From an uncultured Alphaproteobacteria bacterium (GTDB lineage Bacteria; Pseudomonadota; Alphaproteobacteria; Rs-D84), in assembly GCA_905234185.1 (NCBI GenBank), contig CAJOGC010000001.1, positions 157,765 through 221,764 of the forward strand: 64,000 nucleotides of DNA, written 5' to 3'. Shown here in pieces: positions 17,789 through 26,540 of this stretch (position 1 is the first letter of the stretch; each line of letters begins with the position of its first letter). The position numbers were made by a program, and so were the translations under genes. The notes beneath the pieces were generated by a model. It made no database searches, was not told the DNA's origin, and saw only the letters and a list, made by a program, of their open reading frames with translations.

Positions 17789-19120
17789 ATGAAAATAGTA
17801 ATAGCGGGTCGCCCGAATACAGGTAAATCTACTTTGTTTAACGCATTGACCGGAACGCGGGATGCGCTGGTACATGATCGGCCCGGTGTCACGCGGGATG
17901 CGCTGGGCGGTGTGGTTCGTGATCGTGACTATGATATTGTGGATACCGCCGGGTTGGAAAGCGCACGGACGGGGGTTGCACATGATTCAACCGATGTGGC
18001 GGTGGGGGCGATTGCCGAATCTGATGCGGTCCTTTTTGTTGTTGATGGCCGTGTCGGTTTGACCGATGCAGATTTAAATTGGGCGCGTCTGGTGCGTCGC
18101 AAAACTAAATCACCGGTATTATTGGTCGTTAACAAGTCCGAATCGGCATCGCGCATGGCGGACACAAATGAATTCTATAAACTTGGTTTTGGCGAACCGG
18201 TCATGATATCCGCCGAACACAAACGGGGTTTCGATTCGCTTTACGAATTTATGGATAATATCGCGAATGAAAAAGTTGAAAAAAAGCCGGTAAACACCGG
18301 CAAAAACGAGCGCATAAAAATTGCCGTGTTGGGACAACCAAATGTCGGAAAATCGACATTTGTTAATCGTGTCCTTGGCGAAAAGCGCCAGATTGTAGAA
18401 GACGCCCCCGGAATCACCCGCGACACGGTGAAAATACCAACGAAATTCTATGGCCGCGACATTGTGATAATGGATACGGCGGGCCTGCGTCGCAAGGCCG
18501 GTGTGATCGATGATGTCGAAACATTATCCGCACTAAAATCATTGGACGCCATAGAAAAGGCGGACGTGGTCATTTTGATGGTCGATGCCACGCGCAATAT
18601 AGAAAACCAAGCACTGTCTATTGCCGGCCGTGTTTATGATGCGGGAAAAATATTGTGTGTCGCGCTAAATAAATGGGATTTGGTTGAGCCAGAAATTCGT
18701 GATGAAAAATTGTTGAAACTGAAACATCAATTTACAAATTCTTTTCATCAGATTATAAAACCGCTGATTTTGGCCACATCGGCGGAAACGGGAACCGGGG
18801 TGCAAAATATGTTCAAACGAATTTACGAACAATATGATTTGGCAAATGCGACCGTCCCGACAAGCATGTTGAATCGCATCGTTGAAAAATTGGTTGATGC
18901 GCGCCAACCGCCTATGTCGCGCCTTAAACGTCCGATGAAAATAAAATTCGCACACCAGGTTGGGCATCACCCAATGCGAATCGCAATCAATGTCGGTGGC
19001 GCATCGGATATACCGGAATCGTACACTCGCTATTTGCGGCGCGGAATCGCAACCGAATTAAAATGGGAGCATTTGCCGATTATAATCGAATACAAAAAAG
19101 CCGACAATCCATTCGATTAA
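17789..19120 (+). CDS. der: Ribosome biogenesis GTPase Der (EngA)
   Basis: Double GTPase needed for 50S assembly. 443 residues from ATG 17789 (MKIVIAGRPNTGKST). First G domain: GRPNTGKS, DTAG, NKSE; second: GQPNVGKS near residue 180, DTAG, NKWD; then a KH-like C-terminal domain. An extension upstream would run antisense into the Yip1 gene and encode a spurious membrane stretch, so it is rejected. Confidence 0.96.
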   Translation: MKIVIAGRPNTGKSTLFNALTGTRDALVHDRPGVTRDALGGVVRDRDYDIVDTAGLESARTGVAHDSTDVAVGAIAESDAVLFVVDGRVGLTDADLNWARLVRRKTKSPVLLVVNKSESASRMADTNEFYKLGFGEPVMISAEHKRGFDSLYEFMDNIANEKVEKKPVNTGKNERIKIAVLGQPNVGKSTFVNRVLGEKRQIVEDAPGITRDTVKIPTKFYGRDIVIMDTAGLRRKAGVIDDVETLSALKSLDAIEKADVVILMVDATRNIENQALSIAGRVYDAGKILCVALNKWDLVEPEIRDEKLLKLKHQFTNSFHQIIKPLILATSAETGTGVQNMFKRIYEQYDLANATVPTSMLNRIVEKLVDARQPPMSRLKRPMKIKFAHQVGHHPMRIAINVGGASDIPESYTRYLRRGIATELKWEHLPIIIEYKKADNPFD

Positions 19121-19137
19121 TATGTGGGTTTCGTGTA

Positions 19138-19168
19138 TAAAAATACCGGCATTTGCCGGTGTTTTTAT
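19138..19168. terminator. Convergent terminator between der and infC
   Basis: ACCGGCATTTGCCGGT stem with A and T flanks; same stem as at 5474. Confidence 0.9.
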
Positions 19169-19176
19169 ATTTTTCT

Positions 19177-19725
19177 CTATTTTGCGGGTGCAATAATAAT
19201 AGATTTTGTTCTTTCATCGGGTTTCGATTTAGATTCTAGCACACCGCGTTCACCGATTGTCTCTACAATGCGGGCAAATAATTCAGGAACCGCGTCTTTT
19301 CCACGTGCCAAAACCTTTTTATTACCACGGGTCATGACGGCAATCTTGACCTTATTGCCAGAATCCAAGAATTCAAAAACCTTTTTCATTTTGATGTTCA
19401 AGTCGTTTTCTTCGATAAACGGTTTGACCCAAACTTCTTTCAATTCAATGGTTTTTTGATTTTTGCGCGCTTCGTTCGCACGTTTTTTCTGATCATACTT
19501 GAACTTACCATAATCCATAATCTTTACAATGGGTGGTGTGCTGTTGGCATTTATTTCGACCAAATCCAAACCATCATCCATGGCCAACTGTAATGCAGCC
19601 GGTGTCGGCATAACGCCCAGATTCTGCCCGTTTGCACTAATTACCTGGACCGATTTTGCGAATATGCGACCATTCATACGCGGGCCCATATCACGACGAT
19701 TATCATTATTAAATGCGGGTTTAAT
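19177..19725 (-). CDS. infC: Translation initiation factor IF-3, ATT start codon
   Basis: Prevents subunit joining and checks the initiator codon. 182 residues if started at ATT (19725-19723), which is 7 nt after AAGGAG (19738-19733) and gives IKPAFNNDNRRDMGPRMNGRI, covering the family's N-terminal stretch. The first in-frame ATG (19689) has no ribosome binding site. AUU is the known start of infC in many bacteria and allows IF-3 to repress itself. N-domain LGVMPT..AL..A and C-domain VKIAVMTRGNKK are typical. Confidence 0.92.
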   Translation of the reverse strand: MKPAFNNDNRRDMGPRMNGRIFAKSVQVISANGQNLGVMPTPAALQLAMDDGLDLVEINANSTPPIVKIMDYGKFKYDQKKRANEARKNQKTIELKEVWVKPFIEENDLNIKMKKVFEFLDSGNKVKIAVMTRGNKKVLARGKDAVPELFARIVETIGERGVLESKSKPDERTKSIIIAPAK

Positions 19726-19768
19726 GTTAAACTCCTTTGTTAAACTCTGGATAAATTATTTATTATTT

Positions 19769-20515
19769 TTATACTGTTTTCAACAATTTTTGTATATTTT
19801 GTAATGTTGTCCATGCATCGCGTTTGGCGGTCGGTTTAAGAATAAGGTAATTTGGGTGGTACATAGCGACCAATTTTATCCCGTTGGCCAAATCAATAAC
19901 CGTGCCATGGTCACGCGCAAGTTGAATGTTTCCCAACTCGGTGGCGGGCAGTGTTCCCATTGTTAAAATAACCCGCGGTGCCAGCATCTCGATTGCCTTG
20001 TCAACAAATGGTCTTGCTAAATCTGTTTCGTTGCGTGATGGACCCCGCCCCCCAGGGGTGCGCCAAAACAGCATTGGTATAATCGATACATTATCACGGG
20101 ACATGCCAATCGCGGCCAGCATTTTGTCCATCAGTTCGCCGGATTGTCCAGATAAAATCTTGCCGGTGGCGTCATCATCTGCCCCGGGCATATCTGTCAC
20201 AATGACTAATCCGTTCGGATTTGTCGCAATCGACGGCAAAACAACATTGGTTGCAGAATCGCGCAGTGGATGGCCGAATTCCGCAATCATACGACACAGC
20301 GCATCAATGTCGTTTGGACGCGCAGCCATCGCAACCGCCGTAGATTGTGAAATCGTTTGGACAGGTGCAATTGGGGGGACAACCGTGGTTGACATTTTAT
20401 TGGTCGTTGTTTGTGGTTGAATCTTGGACACTGTGTCCGTATTGGTCGTTGGGTGTTCGTTTAATTCCCACTTTACGCCACATTGCAATAAATCACGAAG
20501 TTCTTCGACATACAT
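19769..20515 (-). CDS. Uracil-DNA glycosylase of the family 4/5 fold, iron-sulfur ligands apparently lost
   Basis: Removes uracil from DNA if active. 248 residues: a Thr/Pro/Gln-rich linker (about 25-65) then the glycosylase domain with VIVTDMPGADDD, GELMDKMLAAIGM, a WRTPGGRGPSRNE segment and a C-terminal AMYHPNYLI. The domain order matches family 4, whose usual GEAPG is here TDMPG and whose CRPF-type cysteine is ARPF. Few cysteines remain (Cys12, Cys75), so a 4Fe-4S cluster is doubtful. Start ATG 20515; its exact position in the variable N-terminus is uncertain. Confidence 0.75.
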   Translation of the reverse strand: MYVEELRDLLQCGVKWELNEHPTTNTDTVSKIQPQTTTNKMSTTVVPPIAPVQTISQSTAVAMAARPNDIDALCRMIAEFGHPLRDSATNVVLPSIATNPNGLVIVTDMPGADDDATGKILSGQSGELMDKMLAAIGMSRDNVSIIPMLFWRTPGGRGPSRNETDLARPFVDKAIEMLAPRVILTMGTLPATELGNIQLARDHGTVIDLANGIKLVAMYHPNYLILKPTAKRDAWTTLQNIQKLLKTV

Positions 20516-20593
20516 TTTTTGTTTTTCCTTGATTTTTTCAATATTTTACTATACACTATACCACGAGTAACAGAAACTCAAGGGAGTATTTTC

Positions 20594-21013
20594 ATGAAAA
20601 TAAAAAACTTTGCTATGCTGGCTGGCGCGGCGGCTTTATTGGCGGCCTGCGGTGGGTCCAGTAAAATTACAGAACCGGCCGATCTGAACGATCAACGCGT
20701 ATTCTTCGCATTTAATTCTTCGGAAATTTCCGATGCTGCACGCGTTAATTTGTTGGGTCAGTCTTTGTATATGAAAAACCATGACGGTGTCAAGATCCAG
20801 ATTGCTGGTAATTGCGACGAACGCGGTTCCACAGAATACAACTTGGCATTGGGCGCACGCCGTGCAAATGCGGCAAAGTCCGTCCTGGTCAAAGATGGTA
20901 TTGATGCAAAACGTATTTCCACCATTTCTTATGGTAAAGAACGCCCGTTGGTCCAGGGTACTGGCGAAAACGTGTGGAAGTGGAATCGTAATGCCACAAC
21001 AACAGTTAAATAA
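20594..21013 (+). CDS. pal: Peptidoglycan-associated lipoprotein Pal
   Basis: Outer-membrane lipoprotein of the Tol-Pal system, binding peptidoglycan during constriction. 139 residues from ATG 20594, with AGGGAG upstream. Lipobox LLAACGG (Cys20 approx.) and the OmpA-like domain with NCDERGSTEYNLALGARRANAAKSVLV and RISTISYGKERPL. tolQRAB and cpoB are not adjacent, which is unusual. Confidence 0.95.
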   Translation: MKIKNFAMLAGAAALLAACGGSSKITEPADLNDQRVFFAFNSSEISDAARVNLLGQSLYMKNHDGVKIQIAGNCDERGSTEYNLALGARRANAAKSVLVKDGIDAKRISTISYGKERPLVQGTGENVWKWNRNATTTVK

Positions 21014-21027
21014 TTGTTTAATTGCTA

Positions 21028-21057
21028 TAAAAAACACCGGCATCTGCCGGTGTTTTT
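21028..21057. terminator. Convergent terminator between pal and parB
   Basis: ACACCGGCA-TC-TGCCGGTGT stem with A and T runs. Confidence 0.9.
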
Positions 21058-21074
21058 TGTATGTTTTGCATCGA

Positions 21075-21950
21075 TTATTTTGTGATCTTTTTTACTAATT
21101 CTTCCAATTCGATTCGGGACGAATATTCCAAAATAATTCGCCCTGCTCCGCCACGTTTTTCGATAATTTTTGTCGGCACATTTAATACAGACTTTATATC
21201 CGATTCGATTGCACTTAATTTATTTGCATCGATTGTATGTGTCGTATAAGAGCGGCTTTTTTTAGAACGCTTTGCGGATTTTACCAATTTATCGGTATCT
21301 GCCACGGTCAGTTTTTTATTAACAATTTCCTGGGCCAATTTAGTGGGATTTTCTGTGACCGCAATTGCGCGCGCATGCGATGCGGACAAATCGCCGTTTT
21401 TTACCATCGTCTGAACCGCGTCGGGTAATTCCATTAGCCGCATAGAATTGCGAATATAACTTTCGGACTTGCCAATTAATCGCACAATGTCCGCTAATGT
21501 ATAACCACACTTGTGCATAAGGTTTTTGTATGCGCATGCTTCTTCCATAGGGTTCAGGTTTTCGCGCTGCACATTCTCGATTAGCGCGATTTCCATTGTG
21601 TTTTCGTCAGACAGTTGTTTTATCAGGGCGGGTATTTCCGTTTTCCCGGCCAGTTTACTGGCGCGAAAACGGCGTTCGCCAGCCACGATTTCGTACATGT
21701 ATGGCCGCGCAACAACCGGGCGTAAAATAATTGGTTGCAACACACCATTTTCACGAATAGATGCCGCCAATTCGGCCAATTCTGAATCCGTAAATGTTTT
21801 ACGCGGCTGATCCGGATTGGCGCCTATTTGACTAAGCGGTATTTGTTTTACCGCTATGCGTTCTGTGCCGGTTAATACAGAAATATCTGGAACAGTTCCT
21901 ATTTCTTTTTCAAGGTCGTCCAGCCCGCGACCCAAACCAAATTTAGCCAT
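21075..21950 (-). CDS. parB: Chromosome partitioning protein ParB
   Basis: CTP-dependent clamp that loads at parS. 291 residues. N-terminal LSQIGANPDQPRKTF, the CTP-binding GERRFRASKLAG, ALIENVQRENLNPMEEA, then the helix-turn-helix region (LADIVRLIGKSESYIRNSMRL) and a C-terminal dimer domain. Starts 3 nt after parA ends. Two parS-like palindromes lie upstream of parA. Confidence 0.96.
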   Translation of the reverse strand: MAKFGLGRGLDDLEKEIGTVPDISVLTGTERIAVKQIPLSQIGANPDQPRKTFTDSELAELAASIRENGVLQPIILRPVVARPYMYEIVAGERRFRASKLAGKTEIPALIKQLSDENTMEIALIENVQRENLNPMEEACAYKNLMHKCGYTLADIVRLIGKSESYIRNSMRLMELPDAVQTMVKNGDLSASHARAIAVTENPTKLAQEIVNKKLTVADTDKLVKSAKRSKKSRSYTTHTIDANKLSAIESDIKSVLNVPTKIIEKRGGAGRIILEYSSRIELEELVKKITK

Positions 21951-21952
21951 GT

Positions 21953-22726
21953 TTATACCCCCTGCTCTGTTTTCTGAATAACTTCGGTTGCAACGCGCAA
22001 ATACGCCTGGGCGCCCGGTGAATTAAAGTCATAGAATAACGCCGGTTTTCCGTGGCTTGGGGCCTCTGATACGCGGACATTGCGCGGAACAACGGTTCTG
22101 AATACTGTGTCGCCAAACTTTTTACGAACATCTTCTTCGACAGCGCGTGTTAAAGCAAATTGTTTAGAGTACATTGTTAACAACACGCCCAATATTTCTA
22201 ACTCTGGGTTCCAACGTTTTTTTATTTCATTTATAGAGTTGACCATATGTGTGATGCCTTCTAATGCATAAAATTCGCACTGCATCGGAATAATAACCGA
22301 ATTAGATGCCGTTAAGGCATTAATTGTCACCAATCCCAGTGCCGGTGGGCAGTCTAACAATATGTAATCATAATGTGGCGCGATTTCCGCCAAGGCATCA
22401 CGCAGACGATATTGTGGCCGTTCCATGTCCATTAATTCAGATTCTGCATCCGCCATTTGCATTGTTGACGGCATAATGTGCATGTTTGGTACCGCCGTGG
22501 TCAAAATATTATCAGCCGCGCGTGCCGTTCCCATTAACACGCCAAATACACTTTGACGATGTGCGGCGCGAACAAACCCAAGCCCCGTGCCGGCATTCCC
22601 CTGGGAATCCAGGTCTATTAACAATACGCGCCGTTTTATCGTTGCCAGTGATGCGCCAATATTTATCGCGGTTGTTGTTTTGCCAACACCGCCCTTTTGA
22701 TTTGCAAACGCGATTATTTGTGTCAT
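21953..22726 (-). CDS. parA: Chromosome partitioning ATPase ParA (Soj)
   Basis: Walker-type ATPase that moves ParB-parS complexes. 257 residues from ATG 22726; a TTG two codons earlier is less likely because GGAAGG sits just upstream of the ATG. Deviant Walker A KGGVGKTTTAINIG near residue 10, DLDSQGNA and LDCPPALG are all present. Confidence 0.96.
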   Translation of the reverse strand: MTQIIAFANQKGGVGKTTTAINIGASLATIKRRVLLIDLDSQGNAGTGLGFVRAAHRQSVFGVLMGTARAADNILTTAVPNMHIMPSTMQMADAESELMDMERPQYRLRDALAEIAPHYDYILLDCPPALGLVTINALTASNSVIIPMQCEFYALEGITHMVNSINEIKKRWNPELEILGVLLTMYSKQFALTRAVEEDVRKKFGDTVFRTVVPRNVRVSEAPSHGKPALFYDFNSPGAQAYLRVATEVIQKTEQGV

Positions 22727-22840
22727 TATCAACCTTCCATTACAAAAGCAATCATAAAATAATTAAATATTGCCGGTCAAGACATAAAAAATAAATAAAA
22801 ATCCGCAGGATAAAAATCTGTAAAAACAATGTGTTATTTC

Positions 22841-22859
22841 TTATTTCATGTGAAATAAC
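22841..22859. other. parS-like palindrome 1
   Basis: TTATTTCATGTGAAATAAC; the core TTTCATGTGAAA differs from consensus parS TTTCACGTGAAA by one central base. Lies between parA and rsmG. Confidence 0.6.
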
Positions 22860-22947
22860 CATTTGTACGCGTATCCATCGATTCGTTTTTTTGATAAACC
22901 GCTTCGATTTGTAAAGCCAAAAAATGGCTGTAATCAATATGTTGTGT

Positions 22948-22967
22948 GTTATTTCATGTGAAATAAC
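22948..22967. other. parS-like palindrome 2
   Basis: Same 19-bp sequence as at 22841, 108 bp apart, directly against the rsmG stop codon. Two identical copies in the parA-rsmG gap argue for function. Confidence 0.6.
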
Positions 22968-23525
22968 TTACTTTTTGTCGATGATGATTATAAAACCGTC
23001 ACCGGTTTTTGACGGAATAAGTTTATAATCGAAGTCATATTTTTGTTTTGCGGTCGCAATTTCTGATTCGATTTCCCGGCCTTTTAATAAAAAAAGCCGG
23101 TAATTTGTCGGGTGAACATAGTCTAATATTTTCACAAGTGGCGCAAATGCGCGTGCTGTGAATATAAAATCATAAGAAAAAGCCGGTAAATGCCGGATAA
23201 AATCTTCGACCCGACCGTGGTATATTTCCAGGTTTTCGAGTTTCAATTCGTCTTTGATTGCGGTCAGAAAAGAAACTTTTTTACCAATTGATTCGATGCA
23301 TGTGACGTTCCATCCAAGTATCGCCAAAACCACCCCGGGAAAACCGGCACCACTTCCCAAATCTATAACATGGACATTGTTTGGTAAAACATCGGCCAGT
23401 TGTGCCGAATCGGCAAAGTGGCGCGTTTCGATGTCTGACAATGTGCTGGGCGCAACAAGGTTCATGCGTCCCGACCATTCGCGCAACATTTCGGCGTATC
23501 GATTAAATTTGGCTTTATTATTCAT
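22968..23525 (-). CDS. rsmG: 16S rRNA (guanine-527-N7) methyltransferase RsmG (GidB)
   Basis: Methylates G527 of 16S rRNA with SAM. 185 residues. WSGRMNLVAPSTLSDIETRHFADSAQLA opening and SAM loop VIDLGSGAGFPGVVLAI. ATG 23525 is chosen over a TTG two codons upstream. The mRNA may be leaderless since TACAAT lies 7 nt upstream. Gene order rsmG-parA-parB is the classical alphaproteobacterial one but without mnmG. Confidence 0.94.
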   Translation of the reverse strand: MNNKAKFNRYAEMLREWSGRMNLVAPSTLSDIETRHFADSAQLADVLPNNVHVIDLGSGAGFPGVVLAILGWNVTCIESIGKKVSFLTAIKDELKLENLEIYHGRVEDFIRHLPAFSYDFIFTARAFAPLVKILDYVHPTNYRLFLLKGREIESEIATAKQKYDFDYKLIPSKTGDGFIIIIDKK

Positions 23526-23532
23526 GAACAAT

Positions 23533-23538
23533 ATTGTA
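23533..23538 (-). promoter_or_regulatory. -10 box of rsmG
   Basis: TACAAT on the minus strand, 7 nt before the ATG; the -35 is not clear. Confidence 0.35.
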
Positions 23539-23549
23539 GCATACTTGCT

Positions 23550-25163
23550 ATGAAAAAGATAGAAAGTTTATTTGTTAGTGGGATTTTGGTTGGCGTAATC
23601 GCCGTTATGGGGGGTATTGTGTTGCGCACCGGTGGTATTGATAATGGGGCTAATGCGACAATCCAAATGACAAAATACGGGGCGTTTTTGGCGGCCCAGC
23701 ATGCGGTGTTTGCGAACGATTTTGATGCGGCGGCACAGTTTAGCGATGTTTTAGATGTCAATGGTGTGCCGGTTGTACAAAATATCAAGACGATGTCATC
23801 GTTTCTAAGTGGTCGTATGCCGAATAATGTTGCGGATTTGAAAAAAGAATCTGGGACGGCGGCGCGTTTGATTTATGATGCCTATTTAGTGAATGCCGAT
23901 AATTGGGACGAGATGTATTCGCGTCATAAAAACGATAGGTCTGCATTGGCGGCACCGTTGCGGATATGGTCATCTGTGGCAATTAATCACAAGACCGAGG
24001 CATTAAAGTTCATAGATTCGCTGGAAACAAGTGATTCATGGAAATCTTTTGTTCGTGGTCAGATATATGCTGAAACGGGCGATATAAAAAAAGCGGCCGA
24101 TGAATTTTCCCGGGTTTCGCCGGCTTTTATGAACATAAATGACTATCTGTATATGATGTCTTTTTATAGACACAACAATATGGGTGACGCGGCCGATGTT
24201 TTACATGATTCGTTCACCGCGCAACCGGGTGGAATGTTTGTTTCTGATTTTGATGATATTCCAGATTGGATCGAATATTCTGGTTATAAAAATGTTTTAG
24301 CGTTCAGTTTGGTGCAAAATGTATCGCATACCCAGGCGATGATGTATTCGGATTTGGCGGTTTTGTTGTTGCGTTTTGCGCAGGTGGTGGATCAGAATAG
24401 GGCAAATGAAAACGATGCGATTTCATACTATCTGGGGCAGTATTTTTTCAGCAATGGCGGGGAATACGAATCTTATTTTGCCAAGATAAAGAGTACAAGT
24501 CCATATTATCCGTTTGCGATGTTGCGCATGGCCGAAGGTACGGGCGATGTTCTGAAACTGCGCCGTGTATTGCGCGCATATCCGTTATTTGTTCCTGCGC
24601 TTAATAAAATGGTCACGCACTATATTGCGGCCGGTAATCGTCGTGCTGCGATAAAGATTATTAATCGTGCGCTTAATAACAAGACATTGTCCGATGAAAA
24701 TCATGCATTTTTCCTTAAGTGTCGGGCCCAGATATATTTTGCGTTCGGCGATTTGGAACAATCGCAATCGGATATTCACGCGGCGTCCGATGTTTTGGGG
24801 CTGGACGCGGAAATAGTTGCATTACAGGCTAAAATATGGGCGGCCCAGAATAGAGAGATAGAAACGGCATATGGATATGCGTTCGATTTAGTAAGGCGCA
24901 ATCCATCGGATGTTTTTGTGTGGGATGTGCTGGGACGTGTAGTTGCAACCCGCGAAGGTCCCGAAGCGGCCCTGGACCTAATTTCGCGCGTTGGTGATGT
25001 GGCAAACGAATGTTCTTCTTTGTTCGAAAATCTGGGCGATTTATATTTCCAGGTTGGTAATAATAAAATGGCGGCGGATGCATATATGCGGGCAATAGAG
25101 TTGTCCGATGATGGATTGGTTGTTGTTCCGCGCGTTCGGCAAAAATTAAGGAAGGTAAAATGA
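23550..25163 (+). CDS. Tetratricopeptide-repeat protein, membrane-anchored
   Basis: 537 residues. N-terminal signal or anchor (SLFVSGILVGVIAVMGGIVL, about 5-24), then alpha-helical repeats of TPR type, clearest at residues 330-400 and at the C-terminus (LFENLGDLYFQVGNNKMAADAYMRAIEL). Likely periplasmic scaffold. Its ATG is 24 nt from the rsmG ATG, divergent. It overlaps gpsA by 4 nt. No more exact role can be read; I recognise no enzyme motif. Confidence 0.75.
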   Translation: MKKIESLFVSGILVGVIAVMGGIVLRTGGIDNGANATIQMTKYGAFLAAQHAVFANDFDAAAQFSDVLDVNGVPVVQNIKTMSSFLSGRMPNNVADLKKESGTAARLIYDAYLVNADNWDEMYSRHKNDRSALAAPLRIWSSVAINHKTEALKFIDSLETSDSWKSFVRGQIYAETGDIKKAADEFSRVSPAFMNINDYLYMMSFYRHNNMGDAADVLHDSFTAQPGGMFVSDFDDIPDWIEYSGYKNVLAFSLVQNVSHTQAMMYSDLAVLLLRFAQVVDQNRANENDAISYYLGQYFFSNGGEYESYFAKIKSTSPYYPFAMLRMAEGTGDVLKLRRVLRAYPLFVPALNKMVTHYIAAGNRRAAIKIINRALNNKTLSDENHAFFLKCRAQIYFAFGDLEQSQSDIHAASDVLGLDAEIVALQAKIWAAQNREIETAYGYAFDLVRRNPSDVFVWDVLGRVVATREGPEAALDLISRVGDVANECSSLFENLGDLYFQVGNNKMAADAYMRAIELSDDGLVVVPRVRQKLRKVK

Positions 25164-26023
25164 AAGTTGGTATAATTGGTGCCGGTGCATGGGGAACCGC
25201 ACTGGGGGTGGTGTCTGCGCGTGGTGGTGCGGATGTTGTGTTGTGGTCGTACGATGGCGCATATTCGAATTTTGATGGCGTTGTAATGCCGGAGTCCCTG
25301 TGTGTGTCGCGAAACATGGGCGACATGGAAAAAATGGACGCGTGGTTGATTGTGACACCTGCGGCGTTCTTTCGTGAAACAATGATGCGCGCGCGTGAAT
25401 TTTATCGCGGTCAACCGGTTATTATTTGCACCAAGGGTGCCGAACCCACAACTGGTGAATTTATGTCAGAAATTTTAACAGATGTGGTACCAGAGTGTCG
25501 TAATTTTGGTGTGTTGTCGGGTCCCCAGTTTGCAGCCGAAGTTGCGCGTGGCGTTCCCACCGGTTCAACGTTGGCGGGGACGGAAATTGCGCGCAGGGCA
25601 GGGCATGAAATACTTAATAAACTATACCTTAGCGACAGCGACGATATCGTTGGCGTGCAAATGTGTGGTGTTGGTAAAAACGCGGTCGCACTGATTTGCG
25701 GATATAATTTTGTGGCGTCTGCTGGCGAAAACGAACGCGCGATGATATTTACACGCGCCTGGGGCGAGGTTGCCGCGGTTGGTATCAAAATGAGTGCAAA
25801 AACCGAAACATTTTTAGATCTGTGTGGAATAGGGGACTTGTTTTTATCCGCAACATCGGAAACCAGTCGCAATTTTTCCGGTGGCATGGCGATTGCGCGC
25901 GGGGAACCCCTTGTCGGCACGGTAGAGGGGATATCAGCACTGCGCGGCATAATTGCCCGCGCGGAACGGTTGGGCGTCCCAACCCCGGTGTTGATAGAGA
26001 TGCTGAATAAGATGGGGTTATAG
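25160..26023 (+). CDS. gpsA: Glycerol-3-phosphate dehydrogenase [NAD(P)+] GpsA
   Basis: Makes sn-glycerol 3-phosphate for phospholipids. 287 residues, shorter than the usual 320-340, with loss spread over surface loops. GAGAWGTAL dinucleotide motif (about 7-15), ICTKGAE, SGPQFAAEVARG, catalytic Lys in GVGKNAVALICG and GIGDLFLSATSETSRN are intact. Starts within the TPR gene (ATGA overlap). A terminator follows at 26054. Confidence 0.93.
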   Translation: MKVGIIGAGAWGTALGVVSARGGADVVLWSYDGAYSNFDGVVMPESLCVSRNMGDMEKMDAWLIVTPAAFFRETMMRAREFYRGQPVIICTKGAEPTTGEFMSEILTDVVPECRNFGVLSGPQFAAEVARGVPTGSTLAGTEIARRAGHEILNKLYLSDSDDIVGVQMCGVGKNAVALICGYNFVASAGENERAMIFTRAWGEVAAVGIKMSAKTETFLDLCGIGDLFLSATSETSRNFSGGMAIARGEPLVGTVEGISALRGIIARAERLGVPTPVLIEMLNKMGL

Positions 26024-26053
26024 GTTATAAGTTGTGGATTTTAAGCGCTTATT

Positions 26054-26080
26054 AAAACCGTCGCAATTGCGACGGTTTTT
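26054..26080 (+). terminator. Intrinsic terminator of gpsA
   Basis: AAAACCGTCGC-AATT-GCGACGG stem followed by TTTTT. Confidence 0.88.
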
Positions 26081-26081
26081 A

Positions 26082-26106
26082 CCTGCCCCCTTGTGGGGCG
26101 GGACAG
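26082..26106 (+). repeat. Dispersed C-rich palindrome (type B)
   Basis: CCTGCCCCCTTGTGGGGCGG then GACAG. Identical copies at 32931-32955 (+) and 33066-33087 (-). Confidence 0.8.
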
Positions 26107-26120
26107 TGTAAACAAAGTTC

Positions 26121-26178
26121 GTTTTCTTGATACCAAAATACATTCTGTGTCATTCCTGCGCAGGCAGGAATAGGGACT
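26121..26178 (+). repeat. Left inverted repeat of the GIY-YIG cassette
   Basis: TTTTCTTGA tip, then CATTCCTGCGCAGGCAGG palindrome, then AATAGGGACT. Confidence 0.75.
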
Positions 26179-26179
26179 A

Positions 26180-26509
26180 TTAAATTTTCTTATCTTTTTC
26201 CAACGCAATTTGCTCGTCAATATATGCAGCCAGGTCTTTCCAATCGGGATTCTTCGTTTCTATTAAACGGTACTTCCATGCGCGCTTCCATTTTTTCAAA
26301 TCTTTTTCACGCGATATAGCAACATTTATATCGGTATACCATTCATAATATGCTAATTTATGAATATGTTTTTCCTTGGTAAAACCGTCGATTAATTCCA
26401 GTTTATGTTCATACATACGTCGTTCTAAATCGTTTGTTACACCAATATAGGTTGCCCGTGCCGGTTCATCAAACATAATATAGACATAGAAATTATAATC
26501 ACGTGACAT
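26180..26509 (-). CDS. GIY-YIG domain nuclease
   Basis: 109 residues from ATG 26509 (MSRDYNFYVYIM); a longer frame to 26533 adds only weak sequence. GIY-YIG core seen as FYVYIM...ATYIGVTNDLERRMYEH, with a conserved Arg in RR and a basic KDLKKWKRAWKYRLIE helix; a later Glu (RLIE) could be the metal ligand. Small stand-alone GIY-YIG proteins of this kind are of uncertain role, though DNA nicking is plausible. It is enclosed by inverted repeats, suggesting a selfish or repeat-maintaining element. Confidence 0.85.
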   Translation of the reverse strand: MSRDYNFYVYIMFDEPARATYIGVTNDLERRMYEHKLELIDGFTKEKHIHKLAYYEWYTDINVAISREKDLKKWKRAWKYRLIETKNPDWKDLAAYIDEQIALEKDKKI

Positions 26510-26540
26510 AATACGAGCATACGACAAGACCAAGGAACTT

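Noticed and set aside
26024..26120. Attachment site near gpsA
   Set aside because: Only a terminator and a type B repeat are visible; no integrase or tRNA-end duplicate.
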